Source: SB15 sp964639245 (lineage in GTDB: Bacteria > Chloroflexota > Anaerolineae > Aggregatilineales > J027). From it: a stretch of 64,000 bases of DNA. Location: NCBI GenBank assembly GCA_964639245.1, contig CAZXCU010000001.1, positions 1-64,000 on the forward strand. Direction: 5' to 3'. The notes beneath the pieces are model-generated. The model saw only the letters and a program-made list of their open reading frames with translations, made no database searches and had not been told where the DNA came from. A program made the position numbers and the translations under genes. Positions within the stretch are counted from its first letter, which is position 1. Each line of letters opens with the position of its first letter. Below, in pieces: positions 62,601 to 64,000 of this stretch.

Positions 62601-64000
62601 TGCTCGCAGTTCAAAACGCCCATTGAGCGGAATAACAGGATTTCCTTCTAATTGAGCAGGTAGACCCTCAAAAGATAATATATAGTTTGGAGCGCGAACC
62701 GCTTCTATAGAGTCTTTTGTCCAACGAGCCAGAAGCGTTTTTTGTACAGCGTTCCATACTTCCACTCGCAAAGCAATCTGCTGAGATTCTGGTGTGGCCG
62801 GGTCATTGAAGAGGTTATTTTCAACATCCCAGATGAGTTGCGTTTCACCATCGCGGGAAAGGGGTTGGATGATGACTCCTTCGCTTCCATCAACTTTAGG
62901 ATAATATAGCCGAACTTCCTGTGCGGTTTGGCTGTAGGCGCTCGTGAAAGCGGTCAGCAATACTTGCCCGCTTAGAATTTCTGGCAGTTCCACCTGGAGA
63001 TTGGCATCATAAACGTTGACAATGGCAGAACCCCGAGCAATAGGTGTCTGTCCGATGAATATAGTGGCTTGAATATCCACCAAGCCTATCGCAGAACCGG
63101 GTGCTTGAGTATCCCACTGACAGGTTGCACTATCTTCCGCACAAGCTAACGGAGCACCGTTAGCAGTAAAAACATAACGATAGGTTTGAGAAGTATCTAA
63201 GATCGGGTTGGTGATCAGTGTTAGCGGCACGAGGCCGGTGACTTGCTTATCTGCTGGCAATCCATCAAAAGTAAGGCTGTAATCGGTTTCTAGATAGTTG
63301 ATGGTTGTCTGGTCAATTGCCTGTGTGTTGTCTAGTTGGAGGGTAAGTAACACTGTATTTTCACCAGAAATCAGACCTTGATCTCGGATTGCAGCAAGGT
63401 CAAAACTGGCTTCATATTGAGTATAAAGGACATCTAGGATATTAGTCAGATTACTTGCAAGACTAGTTTCAACCCCGTTGCGGGTCAATTCGCCTTCGTG
63501 AAGATAAGCATAGCCACCTGTTTTGTCGGCGAAGAAATTCGCAAGGGAGGGGTCAACCGTTTGTCCTAAAGCCACATTGGGTAAAGAAATGTAGAAAATA
63601 GGAATATGCGCTGCTTTGGCCCGGTCGGCATGGCTACCTAAATTGCTCAAATCGGCTGTGCCTATCGCATCTGTGACAACTACCAATGCTTTTTGACCCT
63701 GTGTATTGTCTTGCACTAAGCGGTCAATACCTGCCGAAACTCCTACCACAACCACATTAGAATCTTGTGGTACGCGTTCACGTGTCAACTGGTTCACAAA
63801 TGCCGCAGCAGTTTCAAAATCAGAAGAAATGGGAAACTCCCCTTCAATTTCGTTGCTAAATGCGACCAGTCCCACGCGGGCATTAGGCAAATTTTGCATA
63901 GATGTTACGAAGGTAGGCAGTTGATTTTTAACTACATCCAGTTCCATTGAGTCTGTAACATCGACCACAATCATCAAGGTGAGGGGCACAAGTTGATCCA
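59691..64000 (-). CDS. vWA-repeat-FHA membrane protein, 5' end outside the window
   Basis: At least 1436 aa; the frame continues past the window edge (DQLVPLTLMIVVDVTDSME), so the start and probably a signal peptide are missing. N-terminal vWA domain with MIDAS-like DVTDS, VVVVGVSAGIDRL, and VVVTDAIGTAD. Then a long run of Ig-like beta modules in about three ~300-residue repeats, recognisable from YRYVFTANGAPL..CQWDT and YRYEFQIGQELLP..CQWDT, LFxDG/YFANGQ units, and GxYVLATVL/GLYMLTLAL strands. One helix near the C-terminus (AIKTIGPFIVLLVVVGIFF), followed by a cytosolic FHA domain (YVGRMNKKVLPW, NIPDRTVSRKIGKIIMKNSK). It lies 18 nt before the EssC-like gene. An external sensor/scaffold with an internal phospho-Thr reader. 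Confidence 0.85.
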   Translation of the reverse strand, partial: DQLVPLTLMIVVDVTDSMELDVVKNQLPTFVTSMQNLPNARVGLVAFSNEIEGEFPISSDFETAAAFVNQLTRERVPQDSNVVVVGVSAGIDRLVQDNTQGQKALVVVTDAIGTADLSNLGSHADRAKAAHIPIFYISLPNVALGQTVDPSLANFFADKTGGYAYLHEGELTRNGVETSLASNLTNILDVLYTQYEASFDLAAIRDQGLISGENTVLLTLQLDNTQAIDQTTINYLETDYSLTFDGLPADKQVTGLVPLTLITNPILDTSQTYRYVFTANGAPLACAEDSATCQWDTQAPGSAIGLVDIQATIFIGQTPIARGSAIVNVYDANLQVELPEILSGQVLLTAFTSAYSQTAQEVRLYYPKVDGSEGVIIQPLSRDGETQLIWDVENNLFNDPATPESQQIALRVEVWNAVQKTLLARWTKDSIEAVRAPNYILSFEGLPAQLEGNPVIPLNGRFELRAGITPALLAGTKLGLILIDKNDQLTLLAEDNTGTINYVLDTSQYATGSYVLATVLTSSSGITYLQSTPINIYRSLTAVSFSNERENTLNGTTTVTVNAAGFPEAKVVILYTDGTERARSLVSNGQAVLTWDINKTHFSDGSTTPKSEMLRIDVLDEEATILLGRWEELRTLAPSIQYNATLEGLTNGSPLTGIVTLNLLVDPQPNLDSNYRYEFQIGQELLPCSDTTPICQWDTSTLSAGQYSLQAFVLDGNQPIVQTVVTVNLFREDLQVTMPTIISGETNFNIATGAYGGKAQAVRLYATVNGIDRGVVASTPIDSNVAETTLTWDAQASLFADGSLEDSVQVDLRVEIWSENPSVLLARATQLNIEARALPNYELSLSGLPSTSESVLMLDTESKYPLSLALSDPPIAGMEMGLILSDDDGLFEVLQQTNQTSMAFEFDPSKFGPGLYMLTLALVRDGMLVSNTPRISQEINIYRPIVRVSFANESGSYIAGSTKVEVETAGFPADGLVVLYADGVEQTSNTIGRDSITQLDWDIDAIYFANGQEGQLTVPVRVEIRNSQATFVLGLWEETRTLLRRPQFSIQIRNFQDGQLVTNKMPIEADLNPPPIANITYIYSFLAQSTDSGNTVKLIQPDPSQPITELDPIALGLQPGDYELIIAVNQGTQLLLEDRLRFRVVLPLRLGENFRSGALEANELKGEDTLEINNLAGVTRVQIDFKPANQSDFVNVVVAPLDSEAVTSEVKVNWQRKFFESDTSEELPGEVRIRLNDANDQPLYQWQEARILRDNNSIGIWQAIKTIGPFIVLLVVVGIFFNRWVLPRVRDNIQEPTIYGDYVLICRNNGREFDVEYLGAPVIYVGRMNKKVLPWEHEPEINIPDRTVSRKIGKIIMKNSKLTFVAYKDALNILKIKPAGRQRTRLLSEAMDYDKATRSIPIEANDTLVIGAREQCEITLSPPSQIGKSDSKSRN

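Noticed and set aside
1..64000. tRNA, rRNA, tmRNA or CRISPR loci
   Set aside because: None was noticed on reading both strands; a covariance-model scan was not possible, so short RNA genes could have been missed.

Overview
The window reads as a chromosomal segment of a Chloroflexota bacterium, probably Anaerolineae-related. This is inferred from protein style: giant Ser/Thr kinase-STAND-WD40 proteins, Thr/Ser/Pro-rich linkers in membrane kinases, F420-type oxidoreductase relatives, and no sign of outer-membrane machinery. Genes are on both strands. I saw no rRNA, tRNA or CRISPR array.

Layout: 0-5.6 kb has the 3' tip of a probable GH4 glycosidase, a kinase/LuxR-HTH/STAND/WD40 giant and a small secreted protein. 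5.8-8.4 kb is insertion-sequence debris, a 5'-truncated class A penicillin-binding protein and a transposed 3' piece of a phzF-like gene whose full copy lies at 47.4-48.3 kb. 8.5-17.5 kb is the most unusual region: a TIR-ATPase gene, an ATPase-TadB-TadC fusion and two CpaF-like ATPase genes form a tight operon, divergent from a gene that looks like a doubly degenerate CpaF-type ATPase. The operon is cut at its 3' end by an IS. 19.1-24.5 kb is a plasmid-like module (HTH, ParA, ParB, a 26-bp parS-like palindrome, Toprim primase-helicase) with higher apparent GC than its surroundings. Pieces of its 3' end recur at 35.5 and 42.3 kb, each next to an IS end.

24.5-34.9 kb is a redox/stress cluster: ArsN2-like GNAT, MarR regulator, aldo/keto reductase, F420-type oxidoreductase, cNMP-binding histidine kinase, response regulator-flavin reductase fusion, MFS pump, metallo-beta-lactamase-fold hydrolase, ArsR-type regulator, truncated haemoglobin and a VOC protein. 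Five copies of GTTGTC-N4-RCAAC lie only in the marR/AKR and MFS/hydrolase intergenic regions, suggesting one MarR regulon. 35-36.2 kb is gene debris. 37.1-39.7 kb holds a Bax1-like nuclease and an XPB-like helicase with a frameshift. 40.1-41.3 kb is an orphan leaf-protein gene lacking a signal peptide.

41.4-52.2 kb is dense in decayed IS copies, between which lie a PIN toxin-antitoxin pair, two exported WD40-like proteins, a PhzF-family protein and a DinB-like protein. 52.3-64 kb is a minus-strand operon resembling a type VII (Ess/Yuk) secretion core: a very large vWA-repeat-FHA membrane protein (cut by the window end), an EssC-like three-domain FtsK/SpoIIIE ATPase, a YukD/EsaB-like ubiquitin-fold protein and a membrane Ser/Thr kinase. 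No WXG100 substrate is visible.

All assignments come from motifs and remembered family features; no database search was run.
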